In this document: piece by piece, positions 14,955-23,430 of the stretch
Position numbering within the stretch: the first letter of the stretch is position 1
Layout: every line of letters begins with the position of its first letter
NCBI GenBank assembly: GCA_049652385.1
Contig: JBASDX010000005.1
Location: forward strand, 62,001-126,000
DNA from: DMER64 sp049652385
Lineage (GTDB): Bacteria > Bacteroidota > Bacteroidia > Bacteroidales > UBA932
Reading direction: 5' to 3'
Length of the DNA stretch: 64,000 nucleotides
The notes under the pieces: model-generated
The model's database searches: none
What the model was told of the DNA's origin: nothing
Seen by the model: only the letters and a program-made list of their open reading frames with translations
Position numbers and translations under genes: made by a program

Positions 14955-17633
14955 TCAATCTCTTACGCAGCGTACTGAAAGCCCCCAATATGCCTCGGTT
15001 TTTTCCCTGACAACAGTTGTCCCGGTAGAGATCAGTCGCCTGAAAAATACTGTATTCTCAAATAAATCTGCTTTTGTGGAACTCCACCAGTAGCCCTGTG
15101 CAAGCCTGTCGCGAAAGCGACCGGCATCCCGGCATCCTCCTCCACGCCCGCTAAAACCACTTTCGTTTGTTCCATTGGCGAAATTCCAATATTCCGTACC
15201 TTCTTCTTTCATTTTTGCTCCTTCATCCGTACCCCTTGGACCGTCAGGCTTTTCCAAGTCTTCCTTCGGCATGCCCAGAAATAATTCCAGTTGTTGCCAC
15301 TCTTCATCACTTGGTAAATGCCAGCCTTCCGGGCAGTATGACATGGCAGCCGGCCAATTGTACAATACACCAAAGTTTTTGTAGTTATTTTCTTTTTTTG
15401 CTTCATGCACACTTGTGCTGTCGTATCCGTATACATAACAATAAGGTTCAGAAGTGCTGCCCGTTTTACCTTCAACCACATCAGGCAGGTAACTCAGGTT
15501 TTCAGCAAACCATTCATAAGCTCCCAGTGTAACCGTTTTGTATTCTTTTCCATCACGTGGATCTGTAAAGTAACCGTAATCAATGCCGTCTTCAGGAATA
15601 GTGGAAAATCTTTGATTTTCTCCATACCCAACACCTTCCGCATTGACGGCATAGGCTCTTACATAATATTCCGTGCCGGCAGACAAGCCGGCAAGCGTGC
15701 TGGTGAATGTGCCGAGCTCGTTTCCATCGGTTGTCCTGAAATCATCTATGGTGGGATTTTCCGATGTACTCCAGCATACACCACGCGCCGTAATATCCAG
15801 GTAACCATCCGTAGCTACAATACTGTTGTTACACCTGGCTGTCGTTTTGGTGATATGTGATATGTTTCCCGTATAGACCAATGGAACCGTGTGTTCTTCC
15901 TGTGTGCCAAAAGAAACAGTTTTTCCGTATTTTATGCCTTCCGAGTTAATGGCGTAGGCCCTTACCTTATATACAGTACCCGGAGAAAGGCCGGTAAGAC
16001 TACTTGAAAACTTACCAACTCCTGCACCATCCGTGGTATACGGATCATTTTCTATGTTGGGAGTATCCCATTCTCGCCAGCATACGCCGCGGGCCGTAAC
16101 TTCTCTGTTGCCATCATCCTCGACTTCACTATCCTCACATACAGCTGTTGTCTTTGTGACTTCAGTAATTTTGCCCGTTTTGACCGAGGGTAAGTAACCA
16201 ATCAGATTGTCTGTTGTTAAAGATACTTGATTGCCATAAGCCGTTCCTTCTGCGTTCGTGGCATAGGCCCGTACGTAATACGTTGTATTGGGAGTAAGAC
16301 CTGTGATCATACTCGTATAGGTTCCTGTCCCTGTACCATCTTCTGTTTTAGTGCCTGCTATGGTTGGTTCCTCTGATGTGCTCCAGCAAACACCGCGTAC
16401 CGTAACCTTGGCCGCTCCTTCAAATTCCACCTCGGAAATAATTTCAGCATGGTTTTGTGATACTTCAGAAATACTTTTTATTACAACCCTCGGCTTTTTA
16501 TCATAACCGGCCGGCAGTATTAAATAAAACGGCTTGTTTTCCGTCTTCTGTTCCGCATCAAATCTCTTTTGTGTAACCGCTGTCTGCAGGTGTCCGAATA
16601 CCGCCTCCCATTGAGCGGAATACTCTTCAATTGGAGTACTGCCTGCCGTCTCGTTGGAAGCTTGTTCAAAAGACAGATCAGAAGTGAAATGGGACACCAT
16701 ACGGTTCATGAATGCATCGGCCGAGGAAAAAGACACCGTAACATTGAATCCGTTGTATCCCTCGACCCCCAATGCAAAGAATTTTTTGTACAAATCGTCG
16801 ACCAATGTAGTTTGACAACCCGTTACAAATAACCAGGCATTATTAAACTCGCTTTGTAAGGTATATTCAAACCAGGAAGAAGTAACGGCCAGATAAGGTG
16901 TGCTGCCTATGGTAACACGTTTTACCCTTTCTTTTTCTTCTTTGGAAAGTGCTGCGTAATTTCCTGCATACGGCGTTCCGGTAACCAACACCGTGTAATC
17001 CTCATTGGTTTTCTTGTTATGCAGAACACCTCCGTGCGTATGCATAAGCACCACAGCATACTGACTTAGGTATTCACCCCTGAAACGTTGCAGGTTAGCG
17101 TTTTTGTTCATAAAGGAATCCACCTGGAAGCCTGCATCTGTAAGTGTGTTGAACACAGAGGCATAGTCTACGCTGTTTACGGTACCTGATGCCTGGAACT
17201 CAAAAGGTGCCAGCAGTAAAGCCCGTTTATCCCCCATAGGCACAATATAATCGGGATTCAGCGCTCTTGTGCCCGGCTTTCTCTCAGAAGCTGTACTGTT
17301 ACCGTCTGTATTTTCAAACCACCGCTGATCATTTCCTGTTGCCAGGAAGAAGTGGTTTTCAGAACCATCTTTCAATTGCACAGATATGCAGGTACCGGCA
17401 ATATTAAAGCTTACAGATTGAACCCCATCAATTTCCTTTAATTGATCAAAAAGAGCAAGCGTGTCCAACGGCACCCCTTGCTGAAGGGCTTCCTCAAGCA
17501 CATTGTCAATAATCTGGGCACCTAGTTCATTAATCAGTAAGATTTTTTCTTCACTAAACGGTTTATCCAACGCATCCGGCTTACATCCAAAAAAAGCCAT
17601 AGCTATAATCAAGAGCAGACCAATTTTTTTCAT
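14955..17633 (-). CDS. Caspase-like/FISUMP multidomain lipoprotein
   Basis: 892 residues. The lipoprotein signal is MKKIGLLLIIAMAFFGC (Cys 17). Residues ~130-320 look like a clan CD (caspase/gingipain-type) fold: a hydrophobic strand ending in H198-T-H200-G-G, then about 70 residues later a strand ending in V-T-G-C273-Q-T, the His-Gly/Cys arrangement of that clan. Three fibronectin-like units follow (about 385-475, 483-577 and 585-678), each with T-x-R-G-V-C-W and Y-x-V-R-A-Y, and a C-terminal FISUMP domain (about 686-892) ends in L-S-V-R-C-V-R-D. It is the first gene of the operon with two FISUMP lipoproteins and eight micro-peptides. Protease activity is inferred from motif spacing only. 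Confidence 0.8.
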   Translation of the reverse strand: MKKIGLLLIIAMAFFGCKPDALDKPFSEEKILLINELGAQIIDNVLEEALQQGVPLDTLALFDQLKEIDGVQSVSFNIAGTCISVQLKDGSENHFFLATGNDQRWFENTDGNSTASERKPGTRALNPDYIVPMGDKRALLLAPFEFQASGTVNSVDYASVFNTLTDAGFQVDSFMNKNANLQRFRGEYLSQYAVVLMHTHGGVLHNKKTNEDYTVLVTGTPYAGNYAALSKEEKERVKRVTIGSTPYLAVTSSWFEYTLQSEFNNAWLFVTGCQTTLVDDLYKKFFALGVEGYNGFNVTVSFSSADAFMNRMVSHFTSDLSFEQASNETAGSTPIEEYSAQWEAVFGHLQTAVTQKRFDAEQKTENKPFYLILPAGYDKKPRVVIKSISEVSQNHAEIISEVEFEGAAKVTVRGVCWSTSEEPTIAGTKTEDGTGTGTYTSMITGLTPNTTYYVRAYATNAEGTAYGNQVSLTTDNLIGYLPSVKTGKITEVTKTTAVCEDSEVEDDGNREVTARGVCWREWDTPNIENDPYTTDGAGVGKFSSSLTGLSPGTVYKVRAYAINSEGIKYGKTVSFGTQEEHTVPLVYTGNISHITKTTARCNNSIVATDGYLDITARGVCWSTSENPTIDDFRTTDGNELGTFTSTLAGLSAGTEYYVRAYAVNAEGVGYGENQRFSTIPEDGIDYGYFTDPRDGKEYKTVTLGAYEWFAENLSYLPDVVEGKTGSTSEPYCYVYGYDSTSVHEAKKENNYKNFGVLYNWPAAMSYCPEGWHLPSDEEWQQLELFLGMPKEDLEKPDGPRGTDEGAKMKEEGTEYWNFANGTNESGFSGRGGGCRDAGRFRDRLAQGYWWSSTKADLFENTVFFRRLISTGTTVVREKTEAYWGLSVRCVRD

Positions 17634-17758
17634 TGTTATAATATTTTACGGTTACCCCGCTATAAATATAACATTAATTTATTAAGCAACATAGTATCGT
17701 AATTCTTCTACCGGATCTTAGCCCGTGGAAGCCCTGCAGATGATTGCTTTCCGAATTG

Positions 17759-17802
17759 AAAATTCCTCAAACCTTCAAATATTCATGACTTTGAGGAATT
17801 TT
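17759..17802. repeat. 13-bp perfect inverted repeat between divergent genes
   Basis: AAAATTCCTCAAA (17759-17771) and TTTGAGGAATTTT (17790-17802) pair perfectly around an 18-nt loop. It lies between the start of the caspase/FISUMP operon (minus) and the AAA ATPase (plus), 32 nt before the latter's ATG, so it could be an operator or a hairpin in the leader. It ends in T's like a terminator, but no gene ends here. Confidence 0.5.
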
Positions 17803-17834
17803 GCTTATCTTCGTTACACAAATCCTTAATTCAT

Positions 17835-19049
17835 ATGCCTAACATTTTAAGAAAAAAAGAACTTCATAAGCTTCAAATTCTCAAGGACAAAAATTTAATA
17901 AAAGTCGTGACAGGCGTCCGTCGTGCCGGAAAATCTACTTTGTTTTTACAGTTTCAAGAGTTACTGAAAAAGGAAACTCCGACTGTATCACTCGTTTCTA
18001 TCAACATGGATATACCGGAATTTCGTTTTCTTGCCGAACAGAACTGGAAAGAAATCTACAATTATATCAAAGGCAAGTTAAACAAAGATGTGATGAATTA
18101 TGTTTTTATTGATGAAATTCAGAACATCCCGGAATTTGAAAAATTGCTTGAAGGGCTATTCGTTACACCAAACGTAGATTTGTATGTTACAGGTTCCAAT
18201 GCCTACCTACTATCGAGTGAACTAGCTACCCTACTTACAGGAAGAGCATTTGAAATTAATATTTTACCCTTTTCATTTGCAGAGTATTTGGAATATACAG
18301 GTAAAACCTCAAATCCCGATCGTGCTTTTTCTGAATACATGCGAATAGGCGGCTTTCCCGAATCTGTTGGATTCATTGAATCCGGTGAAAATTATGCTTA
18401 CGAATACATAAGAACCGTTTTTCAAAACATTTATGAAAATGACATACAAAAACGTCACAGAATTTATTATGAAACCACATACAACGAAGTTGTCAATTTC
18501 TTAATGGACAGTGTAGGTTCAACTGTTTCTGCAAGAAATATTGCAAAAACCTTAACGGCAAACGGTAAAAAGATTGACAATAAAACGGTATCGAGATACA
18601 TTAAAACACTCGTTGATTCATATCTGTTCTATCAAGTAAACCGATACGATATCAAGGGTAAACAACATTTAGCAACTCAGGAAAAATACTACCTGGTGGA
18701 TTTAGGATTGCGCTATGCGTTACTTGGAAAAGAGCTTGCAGCAGATATAGGACATTTGCTTGAAAATGTAATATTCCTTGAATTACGACGTCGAGACTAC
18801 CAAATTTGGATAGGAAAAACAAATAATCTTGAAGTCGACTTTGTGGTTCGTGACAAAGATGGTTATACACAGTATATTCAAGTAGCCTATACGGTAAAAG
18901 AACGAACAACACTTCAGCGCGAACTTGCACCATTGAACAAAATTTCCGATTTCAACGAACGTTTGCTCATAACAATGGATCACGAAACAGGGAATCATGA
19001 CGGTATAAAACAGATAAATGCAGTAGATTGGCTTTTATCTGCTAAGTAA
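17835..19049 (+). CDS. AAA ATPase with C-terminal DUF4143
   Basis: 404 residues of the AAA_14/DUF4143 family. The N-terminal P-loop is G27-V-R-R-A-G-K-S-T35 and Walker B is Y-V-F-I-D93-E94-I-Q, with sensor-like V-T-G-S-N-A-Y, an L-T-G-R-A region and the conserved P-F-S-F-x-E-Y that marks this family. The C-terminal half (from ~210) has the winged-helix and nuclease-like D-x-E-V-D-F-V-V-R core seen in DUF4143. These genes are mobile, often solitary and of uncertain function. Codon use is AT-rich compared with genes to the right. The possible -7 box TATCTTCG (17806-17813) is imperfect. Confidence 0.88.
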   Translation: MPNILRKKELHKLQILKDKNLIKVVTGVRRAGKSTLFLQFQELLKKETPTVSLVSINMDIPEFRFLAEQNWKEIYNYIKGKLNKDVMNYVFIDEIQNIPEFEKLLEGLFVTPNVDLYVTGSNAYLLSSELATLLTGRAFEINILPFSFAEYLEYTGKTSNPDRAFSEYMRIGGFPESVGFIESGENYAYEYIRTVFQNIYENDIQKRHRIYYETTYNEVVNFLMDSVGSTVSARNIAKTLTANGKKIDNKTVSRYIKTLVDSYLFYQVNRYDIKGKQHLATQEKYYLVDLGLRYALLGKELAADIGHLLENVIFLELRRRDYQIWIGKTNNLEVDFVVRDKDGYTQYIQVAYTVKERTTLQRELAPLNKISDFNERLLITMDHETGNHDGIKQINAVDWLLSAK

Positions 19050-19051
19050 CC

Positions 19052-19059
19052 TACCTTTG
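19052..19059 (+). promoter_or_regulatory. -7 box TACCTTTG immediately before the M1 aminopeptidase
   Basis: Exact TAnnTTTG, 3 nt from the ATG at 19063, with ATTG at 19027-19030 spaced 21 nt upstream as a possible -33 element. Transcription would start at about the ATG, so the mRNA would be leaderless. Confidence 0.5.
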
Positions 19060-19062
19060 TAT

Positions 19063-21690
19063 ATGCGTCACTTCATCACCATTTTTCTGTCTGCACTCTT
19101 TTTCTTGACGGGATGTTCCCCGGAAAAAGACATGTTGCAACCGGGCGTTAGCCTGCATCTGGCCCGGGAGCGAAAGGAAAACATAACCGGGGTACACTAC
19201 TATTTGTTTTTCCACCTGCCGGAGAAACGGCAAGACCCCGTGCATGCCGTCCAGAGCGTCACCTTCAATCTGGAAAAGAAATGCCGGGTCGTACTCGATT
19301 TCAAAGCCCCTAAATCTGCGCTTTACCATGTTGCCGTGAATGGGCACACCCTTAGAAACAACGGCCGATCTACTCTGAAAAACGAACACCTTGTATTGCC
19401 GGAAAAATACATGGAACAAGGAGAAAACACCATTGAAATAGTTTTTCGTGCCGGTGACCTATCGCTTAACCGTAACGAAGATTTCCTATACACATTGCTT
19501 GTCCCCGACCGGGCGCGCACCTTGTTCCCCTGCTTTGACCAACCCAACCTGAAAGCCGTATATACGCTTACGCTGGAGGTGCCGGCTCATTGGCAGGCCG
19601 TCTCAAACACCCCTGTGGCAAAAGAAACGGAAATACAATCTGCACCGCGCAAACGCATCACTTTCCACCCCACAGAGCCGTTGAGTACATACCTCTTTTC
19701 ATTTGTGGCCGGGGAGTTTCAAAAGGAAACGGCGTGCAAGAACGGGCGCAGCATTACCATGTACCACCGGGAAACAGACCCGGATAAAATAGCCCAGATA
19801 CCCGTAATCTTTGAGCAGGTATTTGCCTCATTGGAATGGATGGAGGCCTACACCGGTATTCCTTATCCGTTTGCCAAATACGATTTCATTGTCCTGCCCG
19901 GCTTTCAGTACGGTGGCATGGAGCATACGGGAGCCACGTTGTACAACGACAAACGCCTGTTCCTGGGAAAACAGCCCACAACGGCAGAACAGCTGGGGCG
20001 CATGTCGCTCATTGCGCACGAAACAGCCCACATGTGGTTTGGCGATTACGTGACTATGGAATGGTTTGACGAGGTCTGGCTCAAGGAAGTTTTTGCCAAT
20101 TATTTTGCGGCCCAAATGACGCAGCCGCAATTCCCGCAGGTAAACCACCGGCTGAACGACCTGCACAGCTTCTATGCCTCGGCATACAGCATAGACAGGA
20201 CCCGGGGTACACACCCCATTGTCCAACCGCTCGACAACCTGGATAAAGCAGGTCTTATTTACGGCAATATCATCTACAACAAAGCCCCTGTGGTAATGGA
20301 CATGCTGGCCGGGCAAATGGGGGCCGAGGCGTTCCGTGAAGGACTGCGGCGCTACCTGCATACGTACGCCTACGGAAACGCCACCTGGGACCAACTGATT
20401 GCCCTGCTGGATGAGCTGACACCGCACGATTTGACGGCCTGGAGCCGCGTGTGGGTGCATGAAGCCGGCATGCCGCATATTGGCGCTTCAGCAGGGGAAG
20501 GCGTACTTACGGTAACACAAACCGACCCCTTGGGCCGAGGCCTGCTATGGCCGCAACCGGCAACGTTTACGCTCGTTGGCAAGGCGGAAAAAAGCGGCAG
20601 CCCCAAAAGAAAACGCATACAAGTAGACCTGACCGGGGAGAAGCAGGAAATTGCCTTTGAACAAAAATTACGGAATGTTGAAGAGGAAAGTGCATCGGCA
20701 AAAGAAGAAAACGCGTTGGCAAAAGGAAAAATCGTACCGGCAACAAAGATATACGTGCTGCCCAACACAGACGGCAAGGCGTACGGCGTATTCCTGCCCG
20801 ACAGCCTGAGTCTGGAGTATATCCTTAACCACCTGACCGACATACAGGATGAGGTGGAGCGTATGTCGCTGCTTATGATCTTGTATGAAAACCTATATAT
20901 CGGCCGGTTGGCACCCGAGCGGTTTAAAACAATGCTTTTAAATTTTCTGCCCCAAGAGACCAACGCGCTCATCCAGAACCGGGCACTCTCCTATCTGGGA
21001 CAGATTTTCGTTCTTTACGGAGACAGCACAGACGGACAGATTGAGCGCTATTTGTACCGGGCAGCCACAGATCCACAACAGGATAACGAGTACCGGCTGC
21101 TGGCTTTTCGTACGCTCTTGAGGGTATTTACGGAAGAGTCCATAACCTCGGCCCTGTATGACGTTTGGGACGCCCATCCCACCACTTTTGCCTACCTGCC
21201 ATTGGACGAGGCGGAGTATACACGGCTGGCCTATGAGCTGATGGTGCGGCTCCCGGATGAAGCCCCGGGAATCCGAGAGCGGCAACGCGCCCGCATCACG
21301 AATCCGGATCGACGTAAAGCGTTTGAATTCATTGCCCGGGGATGCAATCCCGACCCCAATGTACGGAATGCTTTCTTTCAATCCCTGCTGCTGCCTCATA
21401 ACCGCCACACGGAACAGTGGGTAGTTACAGCCATGGAATACCTGAACCATTTTTTGTACCGGGAACACGCCCTTCGCTATATACGCCCGGTTTTGGAACA
21501 CCTGGAAGAGGTCCGGCAAACGGGAGATATCTTTTTCCCCACTCAATGGCTGAACGCCTGCCTGGGAAACCATAACAGTCCTCAAGCCGCCGCTGCGGTG
21601 CAAGCTTTTTTGAAAGAGCACCCGCAATACGATCCCTTGCTGCGTAATAAAATCCTGCAGGCGGCCGACCACCTGTTGCAACAGCCATAG
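19063..21690 (+). CDS. M1 family metallo-aminopeptidase lipoprotein
   Basis: 875 residues. The ATG at 19063 starts a lipoprotein signal (MRHFITIFLSALFFLTGC, Cys 18); an upstream TTG is inside the promoter box and is rejected. The M1 gluzincin core has the exopeptidase motif G-G-M-E-H-T-G-A (GAMEN equivalent) and zinc site H319-E-T-A-H323 with the third ligand E342 eighteen residues on (W-L-K-E). It removes N-terminal residues from peptides, here presumably in the periplasm or at the outer membrane. A long helical C-terminal domain (ERAP1-C-like) follows residue ~580. A low-complexity Glu/Ala/Lys stretch (E-E-S-A-S-A-K-E-E-N) interrupts the sequence near residue 545. Confidence 0.92.
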   Translation: MRHFITIFLSALFFLTGCSPEKDMLQPGVSLHLARERKENITGVHYYLFFHLPEKRQDPVHAVQSVTFNLEKKCRVVLDFKAPKSALYHVAVNGHTLRNNGRSTLKNEHLVLPEKYMEQGENTIEIVFRAGDLSLNRNEDFLYTLLVPDRARTLFPCFDQPNLKAVYTLTLEVPAHWQAVSNTPVAKETEIQSAPRKRITFHPTEPLSTYLFSFVAGEFQKETACKNGRSITMYHRETDPDKIAQIPVIFEQVFASLEWMEAYTGIPYPFAKYDFIVLPGFQYGGMEHTGATLYNDKRLFLGKQPTTAEQLGRMSLIAHETAHMWFGDYVTMEWFDEVWLKEVFANYFAAQMTQPQFPQVNHRLNDLHSFYASAYSIDRTRGTHPIVQPLDNLDKAGLIYGNIIYNKAPVVMDMLAGQMGAEAFREGLRRYLHTYAYGNATWDQLIALLDELTPHDLTAWSRVWVHEAGMPHIGASAGEGVLTVTQTDPLGRGLLWPQPATFTLVGKAEKSGSPKRKRIQVDLTGEKQEIAFEQKLRNVEEESASAKEENALAKGKIVPATKIYVLPNTDGKAYGVFLPDSLSLEYILNHLTDIQDEVERMSLLMILYENLYIGRLAPERFKTMLLNFLPQETNALIQNRALSYLGQIFVLYGDSTDGQIERYLYRAATDPQQDNEYRLLAFRTLLRVFTEESITSALYDVWDAHPTTFAYLPLDEAEYTRLAYELMVRLPDEAPGIRERQRARITNPDRRKAFEFIARGCNPDPNVRNAFFQSLLLPHNRHTEQWVVTAMEYLNHFLYREHALRYIRPVLEHLEEVRQTGDIFFPTQWLNACLGNHNSPQAAAAVQAFLKEHPQYDPLLRNKILQAADHLLQQP

Positions 21691-21734
21691 TAGCCAAAGG
21701 CAATTCCATACGGCTACAGGTAGCCGTGCGCCGG

Positions 21735-22406
21735 CTACTTGCGCATTTTGGCAAACGAAAGGATCAATCCCAGTACAATGGAGAGGCTGGCGGCAAATAA
21801 AACGCGGTACGCCCCCGGCAGCAGGAAGGTGATGGTATGCGCCGGAATCCAGAAAACGGGAATGGTCACTCCAACAATTTCTTTGATGAATTTGCTCCAG
21901 TCAATGGAGTCAATGACGCTGCCCACAGAGGGCTTCTCTCCCCGGTAGCGTTTATCTATATACACATCCGTTACGCGGTGTGCCGCCATAAAAACCGGTC
22001 CGAACGTCAGGTTCATGAAAGCCGATATGAGCAGAGCCCGACGGAATTTGAAAAAATATTGCACGGCTACGGGGCAGGAATCACTGCAGCCTCCAATCAG
22101 TCCTTGTGCCACGGCATTGTCCACACCGCCCGAGAATACGCTGAACATCAACACAATCATCATCCCCAGTATACCCCAAACAAGCATTTTGGGCAGCATG
22201 CCTTTAACCATGACCCATTCCTTATGGACCAAACGGGCCGCCAGAAATTCTCCCATCATGGAAAGGATGGCAAATTTCACAAAACCCATCAAATAGGGAA
22301 AACGATCCGTAGCATAAACAAACGCCAGATGTGTGGGCTTAATGACTAAAAAGGCGACAATTATCGCCAATAATCCCACCCAAATAAGAGTTCCGTATTT
22401 TTTCAT
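21735..22406 (-). CDS. Integral membrane protein, possibly Mpv17/PMP22-like
   Basis: 223 residues with about five hydrophobic segments (near 8-22, 40-56, 75-92, 125-150 and 180-218). The F-W-I-P-A-H-T-I-T-F-L-L-P-x-x-Y-R-V-L-F stretch near the C-terminus resembles the Mpv17/PMP22 C-terminal signature, but the match is weak. No transporter or enzyme motif is seen. A G-G-C-S-D-S-C-P pair of cysteines lies in a loop. Convergent to the aminopeptidase with a 44-nt gap. Function unknown. Confidence 0.7.
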   Translation of the reverse strand: MKKYGTLIWVGLLAIIVAFLVIKPTHLAFVYATDRFPYLMGFVKFAILSMMGEFLAARLVHKEWVMVKGMLPKMLVWGILGMMIVLMFSVFSGGVDNAVAQGLIGGCSDSCPVAVQYFFKFRRALLISAFMNLTFGPVFMAAHRVTDVYIDKRYRGEKPSVGSVIDSIDWSKFIKEIVGVTIPVFWIPAHTITFLLPGAYRVLFAASLSIVLGLILSFAKMRK

Positions 22407-22411
22407 GACGG

Positions 22412-22419
22412 CAAAGATA
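22412..22419 (-). promoter_or_regulatory. -7 box TATCTTTG, 5 nt before ATG of the membrane protein
   Basis: On the minus strand TATCTTTG is followed by CCGTC and then the ATG at 22406, which suggests a leaderless transcript. Confidence 0.5.
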
Positions 22420-22495
22420 CATAAAAGTTGTACTTCCGGTAAAATACCTGTATTTTAGTAGCATATGTTGCTACCATTCGTTAATGTATGATTGT

Positions 22496-23425
22496 ATGAA
22501 AAAAATTATACTCTTTTCTTGTATAGCGGTGTTGTTCTATGCTTGTATTCCTATGGAGTCTACAGAAGGGCGTTTGTACGGCGTTAAGTTTGGCAATACT
22601 TCTTATTCCATGGATTACGGAAGTACGCGTACACTTACCGTTACCGTTGCTCCTTCCAGGTCGTATAACAAGGTTACTTTTACATGGGAATCAAGCAATC
22701 CTTCCATCATTGAAGTAGATCAAAAAGGTAAACTTTCAGCCTTGAGACATGGCGAAGTTATGATTACGGTTACTGCCACACTTGGGGAAGAGAGTACAAA
22801 AGATTCTTGTTTTGTAGAAGTCGTTCCTGTTAAAATAATACTTCCGGATGCAGTTTTCATGAACTATTGTCTGAGTGAGTTTGACAGAAACAGAGATGGC
22901 TTTCTTACTTCGAATGAAACTGAAAATGTGCTTGACATATATGTTTCCAATGAAAATATTGCTTCCCTGGAAGGATTGCATTATTTTCCAAATTTGAAGT
23001 CACTTGATTGTGTCTCCAATCAACTTACGACGCTCGATATAAGTAAAAACAAAGCCTTATCCTATCTTAACTGCTCACACAACCAACTGACCGCATTAGA
23101 CATAAGCAACAACACAGCGTTACTGTATCTGTATTGCTTCGACAATATGCTGAGTGCATTACATGTAGGCAAAAACACAGCACTGCAGCATTTATATTGT
23201 TTCTCCAATCAGCTTACAGCACTCGATATAAGCAAAAACACGGCTCTTGAAGTTCTCTGGTGTTATACCAATGGGTTAACTGCATTGGATGTAAGTAAAA
23301 ATACGGCTTTATTCCATCTTGACTGCAAAGACAATCCGAACCTGACGAAATTGTGGCTCAGGACCGGACAAACTATCGAGACCCTCCATAAAAGCTACTA
23401 TACAGAAATCAAATACAAAGATTAG
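22496..23425 (+). CDS. Lipoprotein with Big2, EF-hand-like and leucine-rich repeats
   Basis: 309 residues from ATG 22496 (a start at 22484 would add four residues). The lipoprotein signal is MKKIILFSCIAVLFYAC (Cys 17). Residues ~28-112 form an Ig-like Big2 domain (W-E-S-S-N-P-S-I-I-E-V-D, then G-x-v-x-I-T-V-T-A). An EF-hand/dockerin-like loop D-R-N-R-D-G-F-L-T-x-x-E follows, then five or six 21-residue leucine-rich repeats of the form LTALDISKNTALxxLxCxxN. Such mosaics are surface-exposed in Bacteroidales, with unknown ligands. It lies 5 nt before the dehydrogenase gene. Confidence 0.85.
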   Translation: MKKIILFSCIAVLFYACIPMESTEGRLYGVKFGNTSYSMDYGSTRTLTVTVAPSRSYNKVTFTWESSNPSIIEVDQKGKLSALRHGEVMITVTATLGEESTKDSCFVEVVPVKIILPDAVFMNYCLSEFDRNRDGFLTSNETENVLDIYVSNENIASLEGLHYFPNLKSLDCVSNQLTTLDISKNKALSYLNCSHNQLTALDISNNTALLYLYCFDNMLSALHVGKNTALQHLYCFSNQLTALDISKNTALEVLWCYTNGLTALDVSKNTALFHLDCKDNPNLTKLWLRTGQTIETLHKSYYTEIKYKD

Positions 23426-23430
23426 ACATT

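Noticed and set aside
16569..16832. 87-codon plus-strand frame inside the caspase/FISUMP gene
   Set aside because: Antisense to a well-supported lipoprotein.
19828..21681. Long antisense frames across the M1 aminopeptidase
   Set aside because: The sense protein carries a complete zinc site and signal peptide; the antisense frames lack motifs.
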